Part shown: positions 9,412 to 20,600 of the stretch, in pieces
Layout of the letters: each line of letters opens with the position of its first letter
How positions within the stretch are numbered: position 1 is the stretch's first letter
Assembly (NCBI GenBank): GCA_012862575.1
Contig: BLSF01000021.1
Location: 248,001 to 312,000 of the forward strand
Origin: Parietichytrium sp. I65-24A
Taxonomy: Eukaryota; Sar; Bigyra; Thraustochytrida; Thraustochytriidae
Direction of reading: 5' to 3'
Length of the DNA stretch: 64,000 bases
Notes under the pieces: model-generated
The model's input: only the letters and a program-made list of their open reading frames with translations
What the model was told of the DNA's origin: nothing
Database searches by the model: none
Position numbers and translations under genes: made by a program

Positions 9412-10950
9412 CTTGCTCGCCTTCGCTTTTCAGTCCAGCGGGATTCTTCCCAGTCCGCACAGTCTCCGCTCCAAAGCTCAACACTCAAGGCTTTCCCGTT
9501 CGCGTTGCGTGCTCGTCGTCTCTCTCTCGACTTGGACCAACTTTTGAGCGTGTGCTAACTCGCGTTCAAATGCTGGGACATTGCTTTATTCTTCCCTTCC
9601 GACAATTCGCGCTGCGATTTATTCGTTCATGCCAATAGTTGATCAATCTAGACAGTGCATCATTATGCGTCCAGGGCACCGCATACCTTTCCAAGTAGCG
9701 AGAATGTAGCGATCTCGCCCGCGGCACGTGGCCTTTGTGGCTCTATATCTCTCCACCAGCACTAGAGAGCTAAACTGACACTGCGAAAACAAAGACCACA
9801 ACAACATCCTTCGCCTTAACAAGAGCCAATGCATTTTTGCTCACGTTGGTCCGTCTAAGACACGACGGCCTCTTTGCATTTGCGTTCGCTTTCGTCAATG
9901 CTTTCGCTTTCACTTCGTTGCGAAATTTGATACGTAGCGTGAAATAAAGTTAAAAGTGACTTGAAAACGAAAGCGACTCGCATTAACCGTACGTCGCTTC
10001 TTTCTGTTGAGAAAGTTGACTCAGAAAGGAAAATTTTCTTCGTTTTCAAAGTGCAGTGCAGGCTGCTGGTGTCTCTCCACACCGGATCACGATCAACGAA
10101 CTATTCTCCACCTTTGCGGAACGCAAATCCTGCAAAATTCAAGGATTTTTCCCCCTTAAAATCCCCTTAAGAGATGTTAGGAGATCCGCCTCGTTATTCC
10201 TTTTTATTCCCCCGTGTTCCCTCCCCAGCCAGAAGCAACCAGCGTATAGTCCCAGCTACGCATTGATAGGGCTCCAGTCGAACGCTACCTATCTGGCTAG
10301 TGGCACGGACTAGAACATTCTTGAGGGACGGTGTATGTACTGTACGCGACTGTGGGAAGGGTGTCCTCGCTGTGCTAGGCGAGCATAGCTGAGCGCATAT
10401 CAAACTGAGCGCCTTGCGCGCACCCTAGTATACTCGCACACTAGCGCAGCCTAGTCTGCGCTACGCTGATCAGGATTGACCCATTTGGGCCGCACAACCA
10501 CGTCGCGTGGGACACTGGGTGTACCCGCACGATAACGTGTGTACGCGCGCGTATGCGCATGTGAATAGGGAAGAGGTTGAAATTGCCTTAAATTGGAGAC
10601 TGTGGGAGGAAGCTGGTCACTCACTCTCTGTGGCAACCACACGTACACGTGATTCAGAGTCAGGAAGGAGTCAAGTAATAAAGGGCAAAGTTGTCCTCGT
10701 GGGAAAGAATAGATTGGCACGCTTTCTATTACGTCACGCTTCGGAAAGCGAGCCATTTCTTAATCATACCGTTGTGCGACAAACACGGAGAAGGAGTTGA
10801 TTAAAATTTTAGGACGTCAGGGAAAGTCGAAGGCTGCTGCCGATCGACGAACCAATCCGAAGAATCATCCATTGATTGGTCAATCAAATCGTCATTCAGG
10901 CAGGTAATTTAACAGGGAGCACAAGAGCCGCCTAAACTAAAAAGCAGGCC
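9412..10950. other. Intergenic region between two divergent genes
   Basis: About 1.5 kb of divergent promoter sequence for the orphan protein (-) and the MED13-like gene (+). No gene-like frame is convincing. It is AT-richer around 9880-10160 and has short GC-rich 'gcgca' words at 10390-10560. Confidence 0.5.
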
Positions 10951-13900
10951 ATGGCCGGCAGGAGGCGTCGCCCGCGCATGTCCGCAGATGGCATGCCAGA
11001 TCAGGGCCGATCCATCGAGCTCATGCTAAGCGGAAGCACCGGATTCGGCCTCGTTCGTGCCCCCGCGGACTCGTCCATACCCTCGCAATCTGTCTCGTCC
11101 TCCTCGTCGCCGTGGTCGTCGTCTCCAGCCGCCGAGCTGTGGCGCGCGCGCGAATCAGCGCTGCGGCACCTGGAAGAGCGCCTCGCCGAGCATGGTGAGT
11201 CGGTATTTTTCAAGGATGGCAAACTTCGGAGTTTGTTGGAAGAGCAGCCAGACGGGGCGACGCACAAGCGCAGGGCGCCCAAAGGCGACACGTCGCCGTC
11301 AGCATCCCCTTCGCACGCCAGCCTGCAGTCACAGACTCCGTCGCTTTCCAATTCGCAGTCACATTCGAGCTCGCAACTGAATTTGCATTCACACATGCAG
11401 GTCGCCGCTGAGAACAAGGCGAAGAAGGCGCTGTCGGCGGAGGTGCAGGCACGGTTAGACATGGCGAGCTGCCTGGTGACGGATGTGCAAAAACAGTCGC
11501 TGTTGCCCACTTTGCCCGGCCCTCCGCAGGCTCTGTTCGAGTGGGCAGACCAGCGCCTCTCGTCTGGGCTGGTCTCGCGCAAGCGCGAGCTGAGCATTCC
11601 GGCGCCGCCGCCGTGCGCTAGGGCCGTCGCGGCTGCGGGTTCCGGCGAGACGAGGTTTCCGGCGTTTGTGCCGTTGTACTACGCCATGCTGTCAGGTTCA
11701 GAGTCGGGGGGATCCGCGCGATCGGAGACAGAGGGAGTGGGATCGGGATTGCCTTCGGAGGAGCCCCGGCGTGTGGCGGTAGCAGATAGTTTGGGCCTAA
11801 GGGACGAGACGATCCATGGGAATCCGCACCTGTTGCGCATGCTGCAGGAAGAGGCGGTGTCGATTGCGCGGGGCGGACTCTCTGTCTTTGAGGAAGACTG
11901 GGACGATTTTGACGCAAAGTACGCTACGGAGATTACTGGGGTGGTAGGTCTTTGTGGCGGGCATCACGGGGGTTTACCACGGAACAAAGAGGAGCACTTC
12001 ATTGTGGAGTTGCCCACAGTTGGCGCGGACGAAGAGCCACAGGAAAACGGAAACGGTGGCACTGAAATCGGAGATGGCGCTTGGGAAGATTCCGTCGGGG
12101 AAGTTGGAGACTGCGCCGTGGCTCCCCGTCTGGTTGTGGGGTATGACGAAGAGTGGATCTCGATTCCGCCCCACACACTCTCTGAATGGGAGTTTGCGCA
12201 TCTGGAGCCCGTCACCAAGTTCTTCTCGAGCTGCGAGTGCTCTCTGGTCGAGTTTTCCAGTGAGCCAAACGAGGAGGATCGCGCTTCGTTTTCTCCAGAG
12301 CTCTTCGTGAAGGAATTGAGCGCTCTCTTTGATCTTTACAATTTTGGGACGCTGGTGAGGAAGGATAAGACGACCCAACCGGCTTGCTTTCAAGGTCTGC
12401 TCCAGAAAGACTTCGAAAGGGTTGCTGAAGCCATCGCTGAACTCGTAAAGTTTGTCCCCGGGGCCGGCAACGGCGTTGGTGCGCCTTCTGCGATGCTGGG
12501 TGGAAGTATGGGGGCTTCTGCGTCGTCCAGTTTTAGCGCTGCTGCCGCAGCTCCCACACCTAGCAATGTCGGTGGTCACAGCAGTACTGGTGCTTCAACT
12601 CAGTCCTTGTCTTCATTCGGAAGCGGAAGCGGCAGTAGTGGCAAATTCGGAGCTTACTCGAACGGGGCTGTTAACATCAGCGAGCTTCAGCGCGTCATCA
12701 TGGCGAAGGAGGAACTGGCGTCGCTGGGGATGCAGATGGAATGGCTGGTTGCCGATTCTTCGCATTCTGGCGGGGATCTGCTGAAGAAGGACCTCGCATC
12801 ATGCACAGAGTGGGACGAAATCGATAGCCATTTCCTGACTGTGGACGAGCTTCGCTCAGTGAGCACCTCTCGCAACACTGTGGTGCCCAGGTTGCAAGAC
12901 GTCAACGAGGTGAAGGTTGTCTTCATCTTCCTACCTGCGGGCTGCAGACAGTACGCGTTGTTAGTTCTCGATGCCCTTTCTCAGTTGGAGATTAAGCCGG
13001 AGGGGTCTGCTCAGCGGCACTCGGGGCTGGCACCAGGCGCAGATGTACAGCCAGGGAATACTTCCGGCGCTTTCACCAGCATCGACGATGAGCGGCGCCT
13101 AATTCGTACGGAGCTGGAGAAATCTCCGCTAGTTCTGGGGGAGTTACCTGCATCACTGCAACAGCATCGGGTTATTTATCAACTCGTCCCCATCGAGTTA
13201 GTCTCGGCGGTCATGAGGCGCCAAGCGCTACAGCAAACCATGTGGAGCCTGTACACAAAGTGCGCTTGCGCGAGAAGCGTGATCGCAGCTCCGGCGATGG
13301 CCGAAAATCGCAAGTCTGGCTGTATACATGTGTGCTACACCTTTTCGGAGCCGTCAAGGGATTGGATGTGCGTTTGCTGGACCGATCAGCACGGTCTAGT
13401 CCTTGAAACAGCTGTCATACCAACCCGGCACCCTAAGAAGCAACAGGGCTGGGCTCAATATGTTGAGAAATTAGTGCGGTTTGTAGTCTGGGAGAAAAGT
13501 GTTCACCTGCTGAACACAAAGCACATCACAGAGGAGCAGTTTTATTATATATGTGTTAGCGTTTTGCATGAACCGAGCGAGGGAGAGCGAAGGGCTCTTC
13601 AGACTGGATTTACGGTGCAAATGACGGGCGTTCGCGGCGTCATCCTGACCAAACTAAATTACGCTTGCGTGAAAGTGCCTGACGAAGTGCTGCGAGGATC
13701 AATCCCAGAATTCGAAGTGGTTTCAGCAAATCGCAGCGTGATTCATCGTGAGCGGCCCAAAACCGTCATTGTTGATGGCGCCCCGTTGGTGAGCGATGTC
13801 TCCAAGGTTGCTGTTGTCGAGCTATCTCAGGTGGCGCGCTGGTGCAGCGGAGAGGAGCTGTCTCTTAACCTATCTAGAGTTGCTCAGGATTTCCAGTCTT

Positions 13901-14016
13901 TGTCATCCTTACGGATTCACGGGCAGTGCTTTATCGTTCCCATTCACGTTCATGCTGCAGCACTTCTTGCCAGCTGGTTGTCAGAGGTTTGCATTTCCGC
14001 GAGTCACTTTGGATGA
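10951..14016 (+). CDS. MED13: Mediator subunit 13-like protein
   Basis: 1021 residues from an ATG in good context (gccATGg). MED13 links the CDK8 kinase module to core Mediator in the nucleus. The C-terminal ~400 residues carry the MED13 MID/PIWI-like region: VVFIFLPAGCRQYALLVLDAL, LVLGELPASLQQHRVIYQLV, then GCIHVCYTFSEPSRDWMCVCW followed by TDQHGLVLETAVIP (about 790-820), and a late ILTKLNYACVKVP block. The middle has an IPPHTLSEWEFAHLEPVTKFF segment. The N-terminal 250 residues and 500-590 are Ser/Gly-rich linkers. It is shorter than metazoan MED13 (over 2000 residues), with most of the loss in disordered regions. No intron needed. The MED13 call rests on the C-terminal signature. Confidence 0.82.
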   Translation: MAGRRRRPRMSADGMPDQGRSIELMLSGSTGFGLVRAPADSSIPSQSVSSSSSPWSSSPAAELWRARESALRHLEERLAEHGESVFFKDGKLRSLLEEQPDGATHKRRAPKGDTSPSASPSHASLQSQTPSLSNSQSHSSSQLNLHSHMQVAAENKAKKALSAEVQARLDMASCLVTDVQKQSLLPTLPGPPQALFEWADQRLSSGLVSRKRELSIPAPPPCARAVAAAGSGETRFPAFVPLYYAMLSGSESGGSARSETEGVGSGLPSEEPRRVAVADSLGLRDETIHGNPHLLRMLQEEAVSIARGGLSVFEEDWDDFDAKYATEITGVVGLCGGHHGGLPRNKEEHFIVELPTVGADEEPQENGNGGTEIGDGAWEDSVGEVGDCAVAPRLVVGYDEEWISIPPHTLSEWEFAHLEPVTKFFSSCECSLVEFSSEPNEEDRASFSPELFVKELSALFDLYNFGTLVRKDKTTQPACFQGLLQKDFERVAEAIAELVKFVPGAGNGVGAPSAMLGGSMGASASSSFSAAAAAPTPSNVGGHSSTGASTQSLSSFGSGSGSSGKFGAYSNGAVNISELQRVIMAKEELASLGMQMEWLVADSSHSGGDLLKKDLASCTEWDEIDSHFLTVDELRSVSTSRNTVVPRLQDVNEVKVVFIFLPAGCRQYALLVLDALSQLEIKPEGSAQRHSGLAPGADVQPGNTSGAFTSIDDERRLIRTELEKSPLVLGELPASLQQHRVIYQLVPIELVSAVMRRQALQQTMWSLYTKCACARSVIAAPAMAENRKSGCIHVCYTFSEPSRDWMCVCWTDQHGLVLETAVIPTRHPKKQQGWAQYVEKLVRFVVWEKSVHLLNTKHITEEQFYYICVSVLHEPSEGERRALQTGFTVQMTGVRGVILTKLNYACVKVPDEVLRGSIPEFEVVSANRSVIHRERPKTVIVDGAPLVSDVSKVAVVELSQVARWCSGEELSLNLSRVAQDFQSLSSLRIHGQCFIVPIHVHAAALLASWLSEVCISASHFG

Positions 14017-14715
14017 GGATGGGTTGAATGCACGAATTTGATAAATATCATCGACTACAAGAGTGTGTGCGGGGTTTGCAAAAAAGAAAAGGACACAAAG
14101 CACTACATCAGCCAAGTATACTTTCTCTGAATTGCTCATCTTGCGCTTCGCTTCGCTGGGTGGAGCTGACGTAGCTGCTTGCGGCAAGGTCATAAAGCCG
14201 TGACCATGATAGGCATTTTTATAATTTGGAAAAATTGCATTTGTAAACCATGATTTCAAAATAGCTCTGGTCAAGCTCCCTGTAGACTACTACTACTAAC
14301 TAGAGCTGGATGATTTTACAGTTTAAAAAACAAAACAAAAAAGGGAATCAAGGGTTGCGAGAAGCGAAACGAATCTCTCTTTTACTTTATGTTCGAAAAC
14401 AGAATTCAGAATTTTACATCTTCAGTGTCTTTATCGTGTGGATGTTTTGTACTATGGAAGGAGGAGGGGTATTGGAGAATATCTCCACGAGAAAGATAGG
14501 TACCGGTACTGTCCTCAGTACTCGGTAGGCGCTACTGTCCACGCTCGTTTGACATCTTTCCATTCGGGAATGGAAAAGAGAGAAAACAAGCAACAAGTCT
14601 ACATTTGGAGGCGCAAGTGTGCTGTCAAGCCTTCGTCTTCTCAACCCCAAGAGAATTACTCGTTCTTGACAACATCAGCCGCAGTCAGGTCTCATGGCGT
14701 CAACATGCAGATTTT
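14017..14715. other. Convergent 3' intergenic region
   Basis: About 700 bp between the MED13-like and next gene stops, both ending here. AT-rich, with A-runs around 14325-14345. Short KpnI/AgeI-like palindromic words (ggtaccggtac) and 'agtact' lie at 14500-14525. No gene seen. Confidence 0.5.
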
Positions 14716-16017
14716 TCATTGGATGCCGTGAGAGTATAGTCCGATGCCGCCTCTCATTTGGTTGAAGTCGTGCATGGGGTTTGGTCCGGGAATTCTCCCG
14801 TTGTTAACGTTCAGCTGCGGAGGCGCACTCTTTGCGAACAGATTGGAGAGCGCCTCGATCTTCTGCAAGGTATTGAGATTGGAGCTGGGCAGCACGTTGC
14901 CATTCCCGCCGTACTTGGCCATGCTGCCCATCAAGTTTGGGTAGGACATGGCTGATGGAAGTGGAGGAGTGCTGTTCTGCTTCTCTGAAAGGCTTATCGA
15001 TTGTTGATGGACCTTGCCCATAGACGCAGGATCAGAAGGAAGCATCTGGTGAGCCGCAAACTGTGGATACACCTGCGAGGACATTAAAGCGGACGTGTGG
15101 AATCCGGCGTTCATACCGGCGAGTGAGTGCATCAAGCTTGGGTTGACGCTCTGCCCAGGGTGAAACATTTTGTGCATATCATTTGGAGGTGGAAACAGTG
15201 CAGGAGCAGGCTGATTCACGTTGCTAACACTGTACATACTCATGGCAGCCTGAAGGCGCGACGCGGTGTCCATCATGCTTTGATTTAATGACATCTGCGG
15301 GAACTGCGAAGTCTGATGGCCTAACGGGAATGGGATTGGTGATGTGCTTGGGTTCATCACGCCTTGGCTTGGTGAACTATTGTCTAACGCGCGCTTCTTC
15401 TGAGACCCCGAGGAGCTCGAGCTAGTGCGGCGCTTTTTGTCTAACTTTGGCATTTCATCTTGCGATGGCGGTACCTGACGCGGCTTTCCGGAGGCATCCT
15501 CGATCAGGACGTGTTGTGCGACGAGGTTTCTGGACTGGCTGAACCCTGTCGACAGAAGCTGAACGGTGTCACTGACTTTGCACATTGCGTTCGTATATGC
15601 GGAAGGCAGCTTGTACCTGCCAGTATCGTTTTTGTCGTTAGGGTTTTCCAGCACGAGGACCAAGCGGCCGCCCCACTCGTCCACGTCCGCAACGCGGTAC
15701 TTTATTTTGCGCTTGAGACGCTTCATATCGCGCGGTGGCACTCGTCTGTCGTTACTTATAATGAAGGGCATGTCCGCCGACGAGGGATTTCTGCTCAAAG
15801 AGTTGGGCGACGCTGCGGACGGGCACGGCGAGGAGCCTCGAGTGCTCTCAGCATTGTCCTTGCTTTTGGCGTCACTGGTGGGTGGCATGCGGCCCAGAGA
15901 CACGACTTCTTGGGACTTGAGTGGCTCTTCACCTTTGTGCAAAGCTTCGCCATTCTTGGCTGCTGCTTCAAGCAGGGTGTCCATGGCTGTTGTGAGCAAC
16001 GGCGCAGCAGTGGCCAT
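14716..16017 (-). CDS. Unrecognised protein with a small folded core and Met/Asn/Gln/Pro-rich tail
   Basis: 433 residues from an ATG at 16017. Residues 1-85 are Ser/Ala-rich. A compact, conserved-looking core follows at about 88-175: basic KRLKRKIKYRVADVDEW, then GGRLVLVLENPNDKNDTGRY, then a stretch ending TVQLLSTGFSQSRN. The core is rich in beta-type residues. Next come a basic cluster (KLDKKRRT) and an S-rich stretch with KKRALD, both plausible nuclear signals. The last ~220 residues are rich in Met, Pro, Gln, Asn and Ser with no charge pattern, like an activation or prion-like domain. A transcriptional or RNA-related role is an inference from composition. I do not recognise the family. Confidence 0.7.
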   Translation of the reverse strand: MATAAPLLTTAMDTLLEAAAKNGEALHKGEEPLKSQEVVSLGRMPPTSDAKSKDNAESTRGSSPCPSAASPNSLSRNPSSADMPFIISNDRRVPPRDMKRLKRKIKYRVADVDEWGGRLVLVLENPNDKNDTGRYKLPSAYTNAMCKVSDTVQLLSTGFSQSRNLVAQHVLIEDASGKPRQVPPSQDEMPKLDKKRRTSSSSSGSQKKRALDNSSPSQGVMNPSTSPIPFPLGHQTSQFPQMSLNQSMMDTASRLQAAMSMYSVSNVNQPAPALFPPPNDMHKMFHPGQSVNPSLMHSLAGMNAGFHTSALMSSQVYPQFAAHQMLPSDPASMGKVHQQSISLSEKQNSTPPLPSAMSYPNLMGSMAKYGGNGNVLPSSNLNTLQKIEALSNLFAKSAPPQLNVNNGRIPGPNPMHDFNQMRGGIGLYSHGIQ

Positions 16018-16290
16018 TCAACCTGCGACCCTTTTGCCCTCGAATCCTGTCTGCCTGTCCGCCTCTCTGCCAGGGTATTGGCGCGAGTATCGGACGCGGG
16101 AGTTGAAACGTTACGTGCTCGTCGTTTCGGGTTTGATGGTTTGGTTTCAACGACAATCTCGGAATCTCTTTCCTTGATACGGGCCAAGCAGCGAGCAACT
16201 CTCCTCTCCCTTCTTCTTTCGTTGACTGCCTGACTGAATCAGAATCAGTCCACACTTTCACTTTCTCTCAATGCTTTAGAAGACCAAGTT

Positions 16291-16315
16291 GGGAGGGAGG
16301 GAGGGAGGAAGGTAG
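16291..16315 (+). repeat. (GGGA)n short tandem repeat
   Basis: About five GGGA units followed by GGAA units, a short G-rich tract upstream of the gene starting at 16017. G-runs of three on one strand could form a G-quadruplex. Confidence 0.8.
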
Positions 16316-17079
16316 AAACAGGAGTCGGGGAGAGTTGTGAGCGAGCTGTCGTGGTTGCTCACGCCACAGAGACGGTTGCCACTCTGCAAGACAACGCTAT
16401 ATCGCAGCTGCTCTAATTACGGTTTTGCGACTCCGGGATTGTCGACTCAAGTCAGGCTTTCACCTTCTGCATACTTTTCACAATCTGTATATCTGTATGC
16501 TGCCTTGGTGGACCAGAGGTGCAACGATTAGCTGAAAACCCTCGCTTTTGCAGGAATGCTCTAGCACACCTTCTATGTTTAGCTTCGACTTTTGTGTGCC
16601 GGCGACACTGCTGGCTTCGGGTCACTTAAAGACCGCACAGTCACTTCCCCGGCTTTTGGCGAAGGCTGCCTTCGGACTTACTACTCGAATCATTGCGCTG
16701 ACCTAGAGATCACAACGTCCATAACCTTCTTCGGAAGTCGTTGGCTTTCGCTCATTCGTCGAACTTTGATTACTTTCATTCCTCCGTAGTTGAGTCCACC
16801 TCCACTGGCACAGCATCGATCTCACTCACCCGATCTCAGCGACACACAAAGTCATTGTCAGTCAGTACTCGCACTGCCGTTCGAACCTCAGCGATGCGCT
16901 TGAGTGAGTGAGAGACAGCCAGTGACCTCGTAGGACTTGCTTCGCAGCTCGCTACGCCTGTCTACAATATACGTCCCACCTCAGTCGAGTTCCCGAAGGC
17001 CCTACGCGCTCCATGCTCTACTCGCTCTACGTGCTCCACTTGCTCTCTCGTCAGGCATCGGAAGACCACTCAGTCCCCA

Positions 17080-17620
17080 AACCCTAACAAAATAATCCTC
17101 TTTCACTCACTCACTCACTCACTCACTCTATCAGTCTGTTACTGCTTCTCTCTCATCTCTGGTCTTTCATCTCTCATCACTCCTTTCTCATCTCTCGCCT
17201 CTCATCTCTCATCTCTCATCTCTCATCTCTCATCTGTCATCTGTCCCGCCTGTGTGACGTTTACCGTATTCCACTCCGCGCTTTCATGCTTTCATAATTT
17301 CATAATTTCACAGTTTTCACAATTTCACACAATCCGTCTTCATTCCTCCCTTACTTTCTCCCCTTCTCACTCCTTGCTATCATCTCCACCTCCTTCCTCT
17401 TCCTCCTCTACTCCTTCCCCCTCTACAAGGTTTTCGTTCTTCCCTTCTCTTTCCCTCTCTTTCTCTTCCCTCTTCCTTCTCCCGCACAGTGGTCCTCTTC
17501 CTCCCGGGTTGTTCTTGATTCCTTCCCTATTTCTTCCTTCCTTCATCTTTTAGTTACATTTTCTCTCAGTCGGCCTCCCTCCCTCACGCTCTGCCCCTCT
17601 CTTCCTTGCTCCTGGAAGCG
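17080..17620 (+). repeat. Long polypyrimidine tract with CACT and TCATCTC arrays
   Basis: About 540 bp in which the plus strand is strongly C/T. It includes about six (CACT) units near 17103-17128 and about a dozen TCATCTC-like heptamers at 17150-17236, then irregular TTCC/CTCC runs to about 17620. Confidence 0.85.
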
Positions 17621-20600
17621 GACCAACTTAGTTCCTTCTAGAATGGCCGCTCCTCACACGGCGAGTAATAGTACCTGAGGTGCCCAAGATCGTTTCTCCG
17701 GAAATCTGAAATCTGAAATGCAGAAAGCCAAGCCAATTCAAACCCTTCGAACGAGCTTTGTAAACGACAGAATGCAATGGAATGAGAATTCACAATGCAG
17801 ATTACGCGCGGCTACTCGAGTTATGGTGGTCATTTCACAGTTTGTGAAAAACGTTGATTCAGTCAGAATCCAGATCTTGGGAGGGGCAGAGAGACTTTGA
17901 CGAGCAGTGCGGAGCCTTTGGACCGTCTGGACTGCGAAATTTCCTTCGCAAACAGAAGTCATAGATGCACATTGTGGGATGCGGCATTGCGGATGCGACA
18001 GACCGCGGGCGATATTTGGGTCAAGTGGGTTGAAAGGTAAGGTGCACAGATTGGGTTTCCAATTCAACCTGTGATGAGGATGGAGAGGAAAAAATCATGC
18101 GAGTTTATCCACGTGAGTTTATCAATCAGAAATTCAGAAATCTTCAAATTCAGACTTCAGAATTCTTCAGATTCAGAATGCACAACACACGGAGAAAGCG
18201 AGTGAGTGGTATCCACGCCCTCATAGTAGGCACTCCTCCTTTGTCCACCGAAGTATGACGGTCTCGGATGGCTAAAGTATGCTTTTGCGATGCTTCCGTC
18301 CTTGCTTGATTAAAAGTCCACTGAAATAGACGGGTATTGGACTAGCTCCCACGAGCTCCGAGGGGTGGCACAAGAAGATCTGGTGGTGACCCATTTCTTT
18401 ATGTATTCACTGTCAGTCAAGATGTTCGTGTTGGTCGTCCCGTTGCGACACAACGATTCAACGATTCCAGACACTTCCAAACCATTCTTCTTGCTACCGA
18501 AGACTTTACCACCCACTATTAGCGGCATTTTAGGTTCCAAATGGCAGTCGATGTCACTAACGACCGTATTATTCAAATTGATAAGAGCACATTATTTTAC
18601 CGGTATTGCATTTTCGGTCGTGGGAGGAATTAAGTATCGTGTCTAGCACTTTCGGGCGTGCATTCGTTGAGATCCAATCGTACAGAAAAGCCCAACCGGT
18701 ACCCTCTTCAATTGGAAAGTTACGTGCAGCTCGCCCTATCGATAAGCAATCTCTTTCTTTTCTTCTTTTCTGATGACAAGTCGTCATGCAGTGTTGATAT
18801 GTACAACACTACCCAGGCCAACTGCTGTACCGAGAGTACTGGGGGCCAGTTGTTTTCGAATCAGGAACGTCGTTTCCTTACATTGGCGTGCGAATTCATT
18901 TCGTCGACTCGTTGCTCGAGCGCTTTCGCAGTGCTTTGCAGCGTGTGATGATATGCATGAAAGTAGGCCTCTCCGAGTCGGTGCAAAGCATACCGGTGTT
19001 GATTCTGTCGTCTAACTAGAAGACTTCTTGACAGTCGAGCAAGACAGAGTAGCTGAGGGACACGCCTTTCTTCACGTAGCTAACAACATAATAAGTTCTC
19101 ATAAGATTGGTTTCTTTTTACTCGCTTTTTTTTGGGTATTATTTTTTTTACACCCACCTGTCAATTCGTCTTTCTCCCAACGCTCAAGCGACCATCACGT
19201 TTTGGTACAAGCCTTTAGTGCAAAAGCTAGTCTAGCTGGATCTGTGAAACTCCTCGCAAATTGGTCCCACTTCTCTTTTCTTCCGAGTCTTAGTCAAAAT
19301 ATATGTTGTGAGTGTATGGCCAGCTTGGGCCACATTTTCCAAGCTGGAGATTTTCTCGTCTGCCCTCACAAAAAGCCCCCTCTTCTATTGTATGTTCGCG
19401 ACTCCTACGTCCATTGGAGGCATGGTGAGGTATAGTTCTCTGTCGAGTAGAGATATAGAAAATGCACGGGAAGAGGCAAGAGGGGGGGGGAGAAAAGTGA
19501 AGTGGAGGACGAAATGATTGAATAAAGAGCAAAAGACGGATGTCTGATCTGATCTCTCCATCCGCTGGAACGGCCACTGGCGAGAGAGTATTCATTTCCA
19601 TGACCGTCTGTCTGCGAGTCTCCTTGGTTTTTAGGAGCAGGTTATCGAATAGAATTCTTACTTTCTGTAACTTGTATGTAAAAATTAAAATAAGACAAAT
19701 TCTGTTCTGAGAATAAAATTCAGAATTCTGATCTTTTCGAAAGCAAGTAGTAGTACTAGTACGCGGAAGACGAGATGAATGCGGTGTCTTCGACAGCTAC
19801 GGCGCAGGTGGGCTTCGGGCGTTAAAGCGTTTCAAAACACGGCTCGATGCTGCTCAATATCTGTGTCCCCATCTAAAGACCCGTGGGAAATCCAGTCACA
19901 AGAGGTGAGGCGAGGGATAAAACGGCCGTTGTTGGAAGAATGACCGTCGCTACGCGACTGGCACCTGAGGGCCAGGCACGGCAGCTTTGTAACAGCGATT
20001 TCACCTGCGTTTTGTGGATGCCGCATGAATATGACCAACAACGGTTCGTAGGAATGCGGAGGAAAAAACTCCAACCAACAATGTTCGCCGTCAGGACCCG
20101 TCAAGGTGCAGTACTTCACCTGCGCGCGAGGTTCCATAGGGCCAATTAAACCGTGCGCTGGGAGTCTGGGACTGATAAACTTACGTACATGGCTTTTGAA
20201 TTGCCGCTAATTTCGGGTCAGTCAGGAATTGCCTACAGTATGAGAGCTGACAAAACGATGCCCGCCCTATGGCTAGTGAGGACTAGTGTTGGCGTATCTC
20301 GGAAGTGTTGTTTTGTTCTTTGTCAATTGAGATTTTTGACACTTGACATGGACAGTGAAAACGAAACTTGGAGCGCGTTTTCATTCAGCTATAGCCGCTC
20401 AGGATTCAGAAGTGTAGAATCTAGAAGAACTGAGGTTGAAGTTCGAAGAAGAGAAAAGCTTTCAGTAACTTGATGCAGCCGAAGTGCCACTAAGCGTATT
20501 GTGTTAAAAAGACGTAGATTCCGTGGATGTGTGAATAGTCAATGTCTTTCTTCTCCCTAGAGACCCCCAAGCGAAAAAGCAATCAGATTTGCGATCTTCC

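Noticed and set aside
16870-16900. 'gttcgaacc' resembling a tRNA B box
   Set aside because: The flanking bases cannot form a T stem, and no acceptor, D-arm or anticodon arm can be drawn.
18310-18576. Minus frame with 'ILTDSEYIKKWV', vaguely like an RNase H TDSxY motif
   Set aside because: Only one short motif, no other RNase H or reverse transcriptase blocks nearby in any frame, and a non-ATG start. Treated as chance.
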